Shown piece by piece: positions 37,591 through 46,157 of a stretch of DNA of 64,000 nucleotides. Position 1 is the stretch's first letter; every line of letters begins with the position of its first letter. Location: contig JAEYZG010000043.1 of assembly GCA_023428135.1 (NCBI GenBank), positions 110,565 to 174,564 of the forward strand. Reading direction: 5' to 3'. The notes beneath the pieces are model-generated. The model saw only the letters and a list, made by a program, of their open reading frames with translations. It was not told the origin of the DNA and searched no databases. The DNA is from Bacteroidota bacterium. Lineage in GTDB: Bacteria > Bacteroidota > Bacteroidia > Cytophagales > Cytophagaceae. The translations under genes were made by a program, and so were the position numbers.

Positions 37591-38598
37591 ATGGCAGGAA
37601 GTAAAAATCAGATTTCAAGATATCAGGTAATTGACGAATGTCTTTCAGGGAAAAAGAAGTATTGGACTAAAAGTGAATTGATACAGAGAATTGATGAGCG
37701 CGTTGATATTAAAATCAGTTTAAGGACTCTGGATAACGATATCCACAATATGCGTTATAATGCGCAATTAAAATTCGAAGCGCCTATCGAGTTTTGCAAA
37801 GATCACAATGGGTATTATTATACAGACCCCAATTATTCTATTTATAGAATACCTCTTAATGAGGCGCATTTAAAAGCTTTTGAATTTGCAACCGCTGTAT
37901 TAGGGCAGTTTAAAAACTTTGGAATTCTGAATGAATTTGCCGGAGCTGTTGATAAAGTTGTTAAAGTGGTAAATAACCTGAAGAACAAAAATTTTGATAT
38001 ATCCGACACCATAGTTGATTTTGAAAAGGCTCCTTACTACAAAGGCGCAGATCATCTGGAGGCCTTGATTGATAGTATTAAGGATAAAAAGGTTGTAGAG
38101 ATTGTCTATAAAAAGTTTAATTCAAAAACTGAAAAGAAGCATGTCATTCATCCTTATCTTTTAAAGGAGTATGCAAATCGCTGGTATTTGCTCGGCCTTG
38201 GAGAAAGCAGGAAGGAGGTTATTACACTCGGTCTCGACAGGATTGTGAGTATCAGCAATCATGAAGGGCCGGTAAAATTCTCTGTGTTGAAAGATTTCAG
38301 TGCAGAAGATTATTTTAAAAATACCATTGGAATAACATATTCAAAAGCACCAGTAGAGGATGTTATTTTATCTTTTTCGCTCAACCAGGCAGAGTACCTG
38401 AAAACACAATACCTACATAGTTCTCAGGAGATCATTAAACATGATGATAAGGAGTTTATTATAAAGTTGAATCTGGTACCCAATTATGAACTTGTCTCCA
38501 GAATTTTAAGCTATGGAAAAGATGTGAAGGTAGTAGCCCCAGAATCTTTGAGAAAACAGGTAGGAGAGGTGCTGAAAGAAGCTTATGCGTATTATTAG
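37591..38598 (+). CDS. WYL-domain transcriptional regulator
   Basis: The 335-residue protein has an N-terminal winged helix-turn-helix (about 1-75; WTKSELIQRIDERVDIKISLRTLDNDIHNM), a central WYL domain (about 155-225; IVYKKFNSKTEKKHVIHPYLLKEYANRWYLLGL) and a C-terminal WCX extension (about 240-335). WYL domains bind nucleic-acid or nucleotide ligands and control DNA-damage and defence genes in several bacteria. Here the flanking DUF1508 genes are the likely targets. Confidence 0.9.
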   Translation: MAGSKNQISRYQVIDECLSGKKKYWTKSELIQRIDERVDIKISLRTLDNDIHNMRYNAQLKFEAPIEFCKDHNGYYYTDPNYSIYRIPLNEAHLKAFEFATAVLGQFKNFGILNEFAGAVDKVVKVVNNLKNKNFDISDTIVDFEKAPYYKGADHLEALIDSIKDKKVVEIVYKKFNSKTEKKHVIHPYLLKEYANRWYLLGLGESRKEVITLGLDRIVSISNHEGPVKFSVLKDFSAEDYFKNTIGITYSKAPVEDVILSFSLNQAEYLKTQYLHSSQEIIKHDDKEFIIKLNLVPNYELVSRILSYGKDVKVVAPESLRKQVGEVLKEAYAYY

Positions 38599-38744
38599 GA
38601 GGAGAAAGCTTAATAAGTTCTAAGTTGTAAGTTATAAGTTTTAAGTAATACAAACAGCAAGGTATTTCTTATTCCTTCTTGTACTAATTGCAAGACAGTT
38701 TATAGACAGTAAGTATAACTTAGTTTTCTACATTCATAATTTTA

Positions 38745-38778
38745 AAAGTTCTTGCAGGTATTATCCTGCAAGAACTTT
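38745..38778 (-). terminator. Hairpin terminator after the second DUF1508 gene
   Basis: A perfect 14-bp stem (38745-38758 with 38765-38778) lies 86 bp after the DUF1508 stop on the minus strand and also 147 bp after the plus-strand WYL stop, so it may serve both convergent genes. The stem shares the CCTGCAAGA core of the hairpin at 37056-37087. Confidence 0.7.
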
Positions 38779-38864
38779 AGTTTAAAAAATGATTCCTTAA
38801 AAGTTTAATTGCTCACGAGAAAAATAGTCTAAAAAGTCTAGTTAAAAAGTTTAGTCAAAACGTT

Positions 38865-39212
38865 TTAAAATATAAAATCCGCGTATTGTTCCACCATTGA
38901 GAATGGAGCTGTTCTGCTGACTTCGTCAATGGCTTCTTCTCTTGCTTCATGGGAATAATACATTTCACTTCTGCCAAGAGAATCTCCGTTTGCTGATCTT
39001 AGTATAAAATAGTACTGGTTGTTGTTTAATGAATTTTTTCTCTCATACCTGCTATCGTATGGTGCACTCGCTTTTACCTGCTCTATTCCTTTGCGACAAG
39101 CTTCCTGAGAAATATAACCTTGTCCGGATAGAATAACTTTTCCAGTTGTAGACTTTAACCTGTAGTTAAACTGGTTATTGAACGTGATTTGAAACTTGGG
39201 TATGAATTCCAT
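38865..39212 (-). CDS. DUF1508 (YegP-type) protein, second copy
   Basis: The protein has 115 residues from the ATG at 39210-39212 (MEFIPKFQI), where the family begins; the longer frame from 39260 adds a non-conserved leader. Two DUF1508 units are visible: FNYRLKSTTGKVILSGQGY and QYYFILRSANGDSLGRSEMY. It is a paralogue of 37153-37488, on the far side of the WYL gene, with the same 26-bp motif about 40 bp before its start. The three-gene arrangement looks like a small regulon arising from duplication. Confidence 0.87.
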   Translation of the reverse strand: MEFIPKFQITFNNQFNYRLKSTTGKVILSGQGYISQEACRKGIEQVKASAPYDSRYERKNSLNNNQYYFILRSANGDSLGRSEMYYSHEAREEAIDEVSRTAPFSMVEQYADFIF

Positions 39213-39250
39213 TTTTATTGCTTTTTGTTGATATATCAAAAGTAGCAGGA

Positions 39251-39276
39251 GGGGACGCAAGTGGTTTTCGTTGCGA
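39251..39276. promoter_or_regulatory. Second copy of the WYL/DUF1508 operator-like motif
   Basis: Begins GGGGACGCAA and matches the reverse complement of 37527-37552 at 21 of 26 positions. It lies about 40 bp upstream of the second DUF1508 start codon, the same distance as the first copy from its genes. Confidence 0.58.
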
Positions 39277-39425
39277 AAATATTTTTAAAAAAAACATATA
39301 GAAGAATGGGGATTAAAGGGAAAGGAAAGTAAGATAGAAAAAGAGTGGGGCGAAGTATTAATATTAAAAAAAAATGCCTAAAAATTCTGATTGGTCCACA
39401 TTTATGGAATTAATTAAAATAAAAA

Positions 39426-39453
39426 ATCCCTTCATTTAATTAAATGAAGGGAT
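39426..39453 (-). terminator. Palindromic terminator after the T9SS beta-helix gene
   Basis: A perfect 28-base palindrome (14-bp arms) lies 24 bp after the stop of the minus-strand gene and is followed on that strand by a run of T. Confidence 0.8.
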
Positions 39454-39476
39454 CTTAATTCTGATTGAAAATGATC

Positions 39477-41792
39477 TTATAATTTTACCAGTTTTACAAT
39501 CTTCTTGTATTGATTATCCTGGCCTTCTATTTTTATAAAATAAATACCAGGAGTAAGGAATGACAGATCTGCCTGACCTCCTGAAAGACTGCTATAATCC
39601 TTTTCTAAATGAATAGAACCATTGATATCGGAAATAATAATTTTTGCATTTTCAATCTCCGGTTTTATTGTTACTTTATCAGCAACCGGGTTTGGATATA
39701 TAAGTGCATCTGTTGAACTTAATGGTGCTCCCATTGCTGACTCACGTGCAGGGTAGTTTACAACGACTTCAACAGGAGATGAGTTTAATGATTCTCCATA
39801 AATGGTTTTAGCAACAGCTGTGATCTGATAGTTTCCTGGATTTACGTTTTCAAGGGTAAAAGAGAAAGGAGCTGTTGCATCTTCTCCTAGTTTTACAGAT
39901 CCTTCATAAAACTCTACTTTGCTTACGTATTCCTGAGAAGTTGCAGGTATAAGAGAAGCATAGAGTTGTCCGCCTACAGCGCCGCCGTCAAATGCATTTT
40001 CAATTTTGGAATCTCCAAACCATAAGAATGGTGTAGAACCTCCTGTAAAGATGATCTTCTGTATACCGATTTTAAATGATCCCGCATTAGCACTGTATGG
40101 GAGTTCGAATACGTTTAATTTTGTAAAGTCGATGTTAGAGTCAAATGCTGACAATGGAATTGTAATGGTTACAAATTGGTTCGCTGCTCCACCTGCCTGA
40201 TTTATATATGGGGCAAGGGCTACAGGATTGGTTATGCTTCCGTTTGGTCTTACCTGAATTTTGGTCCAGTCTGCATTGCCATCAAAATCTTTGAGCGTTA
40301 TTTCAAGTTTATTGTTACCTCCGGCAATGACGTTTCTAGTGGCATGGTAAATATTTACAGAGTCATACCCCAGTTTAAGCTTTCTATAGCCGGGAACACT
40401 TGTGACCAATAAATAAGCTTTCTGATCTGAAAGTTCAGCGTCTACTTTGATGTCAGCAGGAGCTTCAAAGTTTGTCCCTGTTGTTGGGTTTACAATGGTA
40501 ATAGCCGGTTGGGAAATAAATTCAAATGCTCCGATGTCAGGTCTTGTTCTCAGATACCCCCTTTGATCATAAGTGGCATCATTGGTAAATTTACCACTAT
40601 TAATGCATCTGCTTCCTTCCAGCAAAGCGTGAGTAGTGGTAATGCCCCCATTATTTTGCAGGGCCCCTAAAAGTGGATTGATGGGTTTGGTTACATAACC
40701 TAGTTTGTTTGTTAATGCAGTCAGGTTGATCCCGTCATTTACACCGATGAAGTTGTACCCTAAATCATTTACAGTGCCATATACTGATCCGTCTATAGAA
40801 ATAAGTTCTCCATATATTACAGGATTTCCTTCAATCTCATATAAGTTTAAAGGACCGTTCTGAGCGATGATTGTGTTTTTTATAGTTAGCGTCCCATAAC
40901 TATACAGACCGCTATTTTGATATCCGCCAAAAGAATAGCTTATATTAAAAGCAATAGTGGAGTTTTCTATGCTGAGCACATTTAAATTGTAAACTCCACC
41001 AGGAGAACCTCCTTTTGAAGAAGTTGAATTGCTGCTGATGGTGGTGTTGTAGATGTTCAGAATTCCGGAGTTTTTGATTCCTCCTGCGCCAGAACTATAC
41101 TGTCCGCTGGAGAGGTTGTTGTTTATAGAGCTGTTGTAGATGCTCATTGTTCCAAGGTTTGAAATACCACCTGTACCTGCATCCAGAAAAATTCCATAAC
41201 CTGAGTTATTACTGACTTCGCAGTCTGTAATCAATGCTATACCTTCATTGAATAAGGCTCCTGCATCACCTTTGTATTGCCCGGTATAGATGCTATTATT
41301 TGTGATGATAACTTTGTTCAGAGTCAGTGAACCGGTGTTGTAAATAGCACCGGCTGAATTTCCTTTAAAAGAAACAAGCTCCATCGTAAGATTTCCCTGA
41401 GAATAGATGGCTCCGGAGTGCAGATTATTACCTTCATATGGAACATTTCCCTCTGTTATTGTAATGCCAGAAATAATTACGTTTACTGCAGGTGCTATGT
41501 TAAAAATAGCCCATCCATTGCTGCCGCTAACAGATAGTTGGTCCTGTCCCGGTCCTTGTATAACAAGGTTCTGAGAAATCGTCAGTGGTCCACCTGATAA
41601 AATAATTTTGGAGTTGTTTATAATGGGTGAAAAAATAATGGTATCACCTGGTGTTGCATTATTGACGTTGTGGCGCAAAGAGCCGGCACCGTCGTCGTTG
41701 ATATTGGTAACAGTTAGTTTTGTTGCATGAGATTCTACAATCCCAAGAAAGCATAGCAATGCTAATGTAAAAATTAGTCTTCTTTTTTTCAT
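39477..41792 (-). CDS. Secreted parallel beta-helix protein with T9SS type A sorting domain
   Basis: The 771-residue protein has a signal peptide (FTLALLCFLGIVESHA) and then a polymorphic-outer-membrane-protein/choice-of-anchor-like beta-helix (about 25-420), with repeated GAIYNTGSLTLNKV-type rungs and the typical opening TVTNINDDGAGSLRHNVNNA. It continues with a beta-sandwich region (about 430-590), an Ig-like segment (YVSKVEFYEGSVKLGED), and a C-terminal sorting domain of about 80 residues (IYPNPVADKVTIKPE, LTPGIYFIKIEG, KIVKLVKL). It should be exported by the T9SS and anchored or released at the cell surface. The helix could be an adhesin or a carbohydrate-binding or lyase fold; no catalytic residues are evident. 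Transcribed alone, with its own terminator. Confidence 0.88.
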   Translation of the reverse strand: MKKRRLIFTLALLCFLGIVESHATKLTVTNINDDGAGSLRHNVNNATPGDTIIFSPIINNSKIILSGGPLTISQNLVIQGPGQDQLSVSGSNGWAIFNIAPAVNVIISGITITEGNVPYEGNNLHSGAIYSQGNLTMELVSFKGNSAGAIYNTGSLTLNKVIITNNSIYTGQYKGDAGALFNEGIALITDCEVSNNSGYGIFLDAGTGGISNLGTMSIYNSSINNNLSSGQYSSGAGGIKNSGILNIYNTTISSNSTSSKGGSPGGVYNLNVLSIENSTIAFNISYSFGGYQNSGLYSYGTLTIKNTIIAQNGPLNLYEIEGNPVIYGELISIDGSVYGTVNDLGYNFIGVNDGINLTALTNKLGYVTKPINPLLGALQNNGGITTTHALLEGSRCINSGKFTNDATYDQRGYLRTRPDIGAFEFISQPAITIVNPTTGTNFEAPADIKVDAELSDQKAYLLVTSVPGYRKLKLGYDSVNIYHATRNVIAGGNNKLEITLKDFDGNADWTKIQVRPNGSITNPVALAPYINQAGGAANQFVTITIPLSAFDSNIDFTKLNVFELPYSANAGSFKIGIQKIIFTGGSTPFLWFGDSKIENAFDGGAVGGQLYASLIPATSQEYVSKVEFYEGSVKLGEDATAPFSFTLENVNPGNYQITAVAKTIYGESLNSSPVEVVVNYPARESAMGAPLSSTDALIYPNPVADKVTIKPEIENAKIIISDINGSIHLEKDYSSLSGGQADLSFLTPGIYFIKIEGQDNQYKKIVKLVKL

Positions 41793-42044
41793 GATTGAAA
41801 TTGGTTGTTTAGGTTAAAAAAATCAATGCAATTTACTGATAAATGATTGGTATACAACTTTTTAATAGAAAAGTTGTTCGGGCTATTATGAGCAGGTTTG
41901 TATTATATAAAAATAAGTAAAGAGTTGGGATCTATAAAACTTAATAGTAAAAAAAATAGGTAAAGGAAATCGTGAAAAGTTTATAAGCAGTGGTATGATA
42001 TCAGACCCCTGTCTTGCCACGGATACTTTATTTTCAATGAATTA

Positions 42045-42434
42045 TTACTTGAGAATCGTACAACTTCCTCCAATAATTTGCCACTTGTTATGGTTAAATT
42101 TCCACACACGAAGATATCTGTATTTTCCGTCTATGGTTATGTCCATAAATTCACCCTTTAGTGCAATGGTAACTGCAACTACTGCGGTAGAATCGATAAT
42201 ATTAATTTTTCGGTTGCTGGCAGAGATTTCAGTCACTTTCATTTTTCCTGTTCTATATGCATCTAAATCCATAGCCTTAGTGGCTGTTTGGCCATCAGGA
42301 AGGTTAAACAGTAAATCATCATGAATCAGTTCGTTTAAAGCAGATACATCATTTTTCATAACAGCTGATAAAAGTCTGTTTTCCTGTTCCTCAATTTCTT
42401 TGAATATTTTTGATTGATCGGTGGTAGATTGCAT
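42045..42434 (-). CDS. DUF4440 / NTF2-like (SnoaL-fold) protein
   Basis: The protein has about 129 residues from the ATG at 42432-42434. The NTF2-like cone fold is recognisable from IFKEIEEQENRLLSAVMKNDVSALNELIHDDLLFNLPDGQ to YLRVWKFNHNKWQIIGGSCTIL. Members bind small ligands or act as simple isomerases and hydrolases; no specific function can be named. The longer frame to 42506 would overlap the divergent epimerase gene, so the internal start is preferred. Confidence 0.8.
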   Translation of the reverse strand: MQSTTDQSKIFKEIEEQENRLLSAVMKNDVSALNELIHDDLLFNLPDGQTATKAMDLDAYRTGKMKVTEISASNRKINIIDSTAVVAVTIALKGEFMDITIDGKYRYLRVWKFNHNKWQIIGGSCTILK

Positions 42435-42499
42435 ATCGCCTGTTTTAGATTTATCAAGTATTATCTGTAAGTTGTGAAAATTATGATAAAAAAATATAA

Positions 42500-43456
42500 A
42501 TGACAAAAGTATTATTGATCGGAGGAACAGGGAAACTTGGAAGGGCGATTATTAAAGAAATGGTTAAAAATAACTTGGATGTTGCCATCTTGGTAAGGAA
42601 TCAAAAGAAAAGGACAATTGAAAATGAACATGGTCTTAAAATTTTTGATGGAGATATTTTAAACGTGGAATCGTTAGAAGTAGCGGTCTCTTGGTCTGAT
42701 ATAGTAATTAATGCAAGCGGATATGTAAGCTATAAAAAAGATCTGGATAAACTTAGAATGATTAATGTTGAAGGCACTGCACACATCGTGAGAGCCTGCG
42801 AAAAATTTAATAAGAAACTCATTCATACCAGTTCTGTTGTTATATTTGGAAGCACAAAAAGTCCTGAAGTTTTGAATGAAGCATCTGATCCCGTAGCTTC
42901 CTATAAATCTGCTTATGCATGTTCAAAGATAGAGGGTGAGAAGATTGTGTTTGATGCACATATCCCAAAAATTATACTTCGTCCTTGTAGTCTTATTTCA
43001 AATGAAAAGTCTACTGTTAAAAACCTTTATAAGTTTTATCGAAAGGGTTTTATTGCCGGTTTAAAAGGTGGAGCCGGTTTTGCTCAAATGGAAGATGTAG
43101 CAGAGGCTTATGGTTATGCTGTTAAAAGACTTCTACAATTAACTTCTCAGGAGCCGCAGGTTTATAATCTTGGAGGAAACAATCTTACAATTAGTGAAGT
43201 CTTTGATTGCTTTAAAAGTCTGGATAAGAGAAAAACAATATATCTGCCTGGTGGTTTTATGTTACTTTTGAGTTTGTTTAATGATAAGATTCTTTACCCA
43301 CTTTTTAGAAAATCTTTGATAACACATGAAAATTATCTTACAGGGAATCATTTTACATACGTTGACTCATCAAAGGCAATAAGGGATCTTCATTATACAA
43401 TAACTCCCATTGAAACCTCAATTACGAAGATAATTCAATGCTCAAAGACTTCTTGA
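42500..43456 (+). CDS. NAD-dependent epimerase/dehydratase family protein
   Basis: The 318-residue extended short-chain dehydrogenase has the nucleotide-binding GGTGKLGRAI at residues 8-17, a catalytic Ser in HTSSVVIFGS, and Tyr/Lys of the YxxxK motif as YACSKIEGEK. It is closest in outline to 3-beta-HSD/dihydroflavonol-reductase-like enzymes acting on sugars, sterols or isoprenoids. The substrate cannot be told from the sequence. A shared hairpin terminator separates it from the convergent VOC gene. Confidence 0.87.
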   Translation: MTKVLLIGGTGKLGRAIIKEMVKNNLDVAILVRNQKKRTIENEHGLKIFDGDILNVESLEVAVSWSDIVINASGYVSYKKDLDKLRMINVEGTAHIVRACEKFNKKLIHTSSVVIFGSTKSPEVLNEASDPVASYKSAYACSKIEGEKIVFDAHIPKIILRPCSLISNEKSTVKNLYKFYRKGFIAGLKGGAGFAQMEDVAEAYGYAVKRLLQLTSQEPQVYNLGGNNLTISEVFDCFKSLDKRKTIYLPGGFMLLLSLFNDKILYPLFRKSLITHENYLTGNHFTYVDSSKAIRDLHYTITPIETSITKIIQCSKTS

Positions 43457-43506
43457 ATTTTCTTCTGAAGAAGAGAAATAGAGGTACATTATTTCTATAA
43501 ATAAGA

Positions 43507-43546
43507 GAAGATCAGACAAAGTAGTTTGTTACGCTGTCTGATCTTC
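43507..43546. terminator. Convergent hairpin terminator
   Basis: A perfect 11-bp stem (43507-43517 with 43536-43546) with an 18-base loop lies between the plus-strand epimerase gene and the minus-strand VOC gene, which ends 6 bp away. Confidence 0.65.
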
Positions 43547-43551
43547 TTTAT

Positions 43552-44016
43552 TTATACCTTTACTAATCCATCATAAGCATCTTTTAAATCCTGTATGATG
43601 ATCTTGTCCATTTTTAACATAGCTTGCATAACCCTTTGAGATTTGGCGGGGTCTTTATCTCCCATCAACTCTCCAAGTAATGGAGGAATAATTTGCCATG
43701 ACAATCCGAATTTATCTTTTAACCATCCACATCTTTCTTTGGAACCTCCTTCTGATAGTTTCTCCCACATGTTATCTATTTCAGATTGTGTTTCGCATTT
43801 AACGAACAAAGAAATAGCTTCTGTAAATTTGAACATTGGTCCACCATTGAGCGCCATGAATTCCTGTCCGTTTAAGAGAAATGTGGCTGAGATAACCTTT
43901 CCATCAGGCATGCGACTCATGTTTACAACTTTTGAATCTTTAAAAAGAGAAGTATAAAAGTTGACAGCTTCTTCTGCTTGTCCGTCGAACCAGAGAAATG
44001 GAGTGATCTTTTGCAT
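43552..44016 (-). CDS. VOC-superfamily PhnB-like protein
   Basis: The 154-residue protein has the PhnB/3-demethylubiquinone-methyltransferase-like vicinal-oxygen-chelate fold: ITPFLWFDGQAEEAVNFYTSLF at the start, LNGQEFMALNGGP in the middle, and CGWLKDKFGLSWQIIPPLL at the end. Despite the database name, these proteins are not methyltransferases. Function unknown. Confidence 0.88.
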   Translation of the reverse strand: MQKITPFLWFDGQAEEAVNFYTSLFKDSKVVNMSRMPDGKVISATFLLNGQEFMALNGGPMFKFTEAISLFVKCETQSEIDNMWEKLSEGGSKERCGWLKDKFGLSWQIIPPLLGELMGDKDPAKSQRVMQAMLKMDKIIIQDLKDAYDGLVKV

Positions 44017-44250
44017 ATAAGTTTTTTTAGTAAGTGATTAATTTAATAAGTTGTTACAAAGATAAATTAAGAGAAAGGATTATTTGGGTGTCATATTTGA
44101 CAAAGGATAGGGGGGAGTGCGACAATCAGATTCATTAAAATATTTTCCTTCAAGATTGAGATTTAGGGTGAGGTCTCTTGAAAGTTTTATCTAATGTGTT
44201 CTTTATTGTTTACGGGACTTAAATAGCTAATCCTATTAATAAAATAAAGA

Positions 44251-44275
44251 AGCTGCAGGTTGAATACCTGCAGCT
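44251..44275 (-). terminator. Hairpin terminator after the CFA-synthase-like gene
   Basis: A perfect 10-bp stem (44251-44260 with 44266-44275) and a five-base loop lie 69 bp after the stop of the minus-strand gene, with a weak T-rich tail. The rest of the 327-bp gap (44017-44343) holds the VOC promoter region and nothing else recognisable. Confidence 0.6.
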
Positions 44276-44343
44276 TTCGATTACCTGGGGAGCCCACAAG
44301 GGGATTGGCGGATGTATGTATTTGTTCGTAGCTTATTTAACCG

Positions 44344-45249
44344 TTATTTCTTTTCAAATACGATTCGGTAATGATCCATTAGCTCTCTTTCAAAGCATAC
44401 CATATTCGGACTTATTCTGAACACAGCTACTTTGTGTCTGAATTCTTGATCTCTAAGGTAACTAGGAATAAGGCTAAGGTAGTTGACGTATTTTTCCAGG
44501 TTGAATTCTCTGAATTTTTTTCTCCATTGTTTGATGGTTTCTATATAGTCAAGTCTTCCGCTGCTCATATCTATCAGACTAAAATAAGGATCTGCATTTT
44601 TTAAAATCATTTGATGTCCGTATGGCAGCCAGGATCCCGGGAATTGTTTTTCCATTAATGCAAGAATGTATTCGTCAGAATTTTTATCGGCATTGATATC
44701 AAATTTTTCATAAGGTATCATATTTTTACCGAACACCATTGTTTGAAGATAAAACCTTCCGCCTTTAGGAAGTAAGTCTGCAACAGATTTAAAGAAGCTT
44801 TGGTAGACTTCTTCCTGTTTGCCTGCTTTATATTCTTCTACAGAACAGAAATGTTCAAATGCCCCTAAAGAAACAACAGCATCAAAGGTGTTGAAGTCTG
44901 TTGGTTTTACTTTTCTGCAATCTTTGATGTGTACTTCAAACCCTTTGCTTTTGCAGGCTTGAGCCTGTCCGTCAGATAGAGTAAGCCCAATACACTTTGC
45001 GCCTCTGTTGTAGGTTGCATAGTTGATAAATGGTCCCCATCCACAGCCCAGGTCTAATACCCTTGATCCTTTTTTGATTCTTAACTGATCTGCGATGTAC
45101 TCATGTTTGGCTTTTTGCGCCTCTTCTAGAGTGAGAGAGAAGTCTCCATTGTACCTTGCTCCGCTGAAATCTCCGGTCTCCCCAATGCTGAGGCGAAAAA
45201 TTTTATCAAGTGTGGTATAAGTAAAATCCAGATCTTGCTTGTTTGCCAT
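44344..45249 (-). CDS. Cyclopropane-fatty-acid-synthase-like methyltransferase
   Basis: The 301-residue SAM-dependent methyltransferase resembles the catalytic part of cyclopropane-fatty-acid synthases and mycolic-acid methyltransferases. It has VLDLGCGWGPF (motif I), LTLSDGQAQAC, SLGAFEHF (where CFA synthases have SIGMFEHV), and a C-terminal helical part with ERELMDHYRIVFEKK. It is shorter than bacterial Cfa (about 380) because it lacks the N-terminal domain. The likely substrate is a lipid acyl chain. The broken fatty-acid hydroxylase gene lies 133 bp upstream on the same strand. Confidence 0.8.
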   Translation of the reverse strand: MANKQDLDFTYTTLDKIFRLSIGETGDFSGARYNGDFSLTLEEAQKAKHEYIADQLRIKKGSRVLDLGCGWGPFINYATYNRGAKCIGLTLSDGQAQACKSKGFEVHIKDCRKVKPTDFNTFDAVVSLGAFEHFCSVEEYKAGKQEEVYQSFFKSVADLLPKGGRFYLQTMVFGKNMIPYEKFDINADKNSDEYILALMEKQFPGSWLPYGHQMILKNADPYFSLIDMSSGRLDYIETIKQWRKKFREFNLEKYVNYLSLIPSYLRDQEFRHKVAVFRISPNMVCFERELMDHYRIVFEKK

Positions 45250-45382
45250 ATATCAATTTTATTTCGGTTAAAATTTTTGTTTGGTTTTTAATCTGAATGC
45301 AAGGCACTATCTATTTTAGGAGAAGAAAAATTAACTTTTCCTGTTATAAATAATTTTTTGAAAGAAATGTTTAATTATTAAT

Positions 45383-46013
45383 TATTTTTTTCCCTCAGGC
45401 ATGGTGCGATATATAATCCCACAAAGGCGACGATACTCCAAATGCTTTTCCTGAATCTTTATGATGATGAATACTATGGTGTATCCAAAGTATTCTTAGT
45501 TTGTTTTTAGGTGGTGGATACGCATGTATGGAATAATGAATAAAAAGATAAGTTGTATATCCCATTACAAATCCTGGTAAGAAAGCATATGCAAGGTCAT
45601 TGATTAATATATAGGTGGTTAGTAAGAGGAGTAATGCAACAAATAATGAAAGAATAGGAGGCATTGCTAACCTGCTTTTATCCTTTGGGTGATCGTGATG
45701 AACACCGTGAATAAGATATTGCAGTCTTTGGATTTTTTTTATTGTAGTTCGAATTGATATGATATAAGAATCTGTGCATTAGGTATTCTACCAGAGTAAA
45801 AGCAATCATTCCTGAGACGAATAATACCAGGATGAGGAAGGTTTCCAGCTTTGTATATGCAAATGAAAAGCAAAGCAGAAATGACGAAAATATAATAAAT
45901 ATACTTATCGGTACTGCTATGTGTGTATGAGTGAGTTTCTCGAGATTCCGGCTCTCAAAAAGTTTTGGGGAGTCCACTTTTAACGAAGTTTTGGGTCTGG
46001 TCATAGCTTTCAA
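45383..46013 (-). pseudogene. Fatty-acid hydroxylase (sterol desaturase family) gene interrupted by two indels
   Basis: Read in three frames, the minus strand encodes a complete FA2H/sterol-desaturase-type enzyme. 46013 to about 45741 gives membrane helices and the first histidine box (EYLMHRFLYH). The frame changes at a T8 run (45733-45740) into IHGVHHDHPKDKSRLAMPP and later WIHHSIHHHKDSGKAFGVSSPLWDY. A second change at a TATATA run (45411-45416) restores RTMPEGKK before the stop at 45383-45385. All His boxes are retained. As written, the product stops after 111 residues. Causes could be recent pseudogenisation, slipped-strand phase variation at the simple repeats, or sequencing error. The function would be hydroxylation of a membrane fatty acyl chain. 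Confidence 0.75.
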
Positions 46014-46157
46014 CTTGGTTTTTCTGTTTAGTGATTTATAAGGAAGACAATTAATCCCTTAAATACCCCTATCAGGTTTTGAATATTTTTTTAAAAAGTA
46101 AAATATTGCAGTTGATCCTACTCGACAAACTTCACTGTGGATATTATCCAAACTAAA

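Noticed and set aside
38615..38648. AAGTTNTAAGTT tandem tract as a CRISPR or satellite
   Set aside because: Only a few imperfect 8-12 bp units with no spacers; low-complexity sequence.
45395..45664. Short open frame as an independent gene
   Set aside because: It is the second part of the interrupted fatty-acid hydroxylase; the first part lies directly upstream in another frame with matching His boxes.
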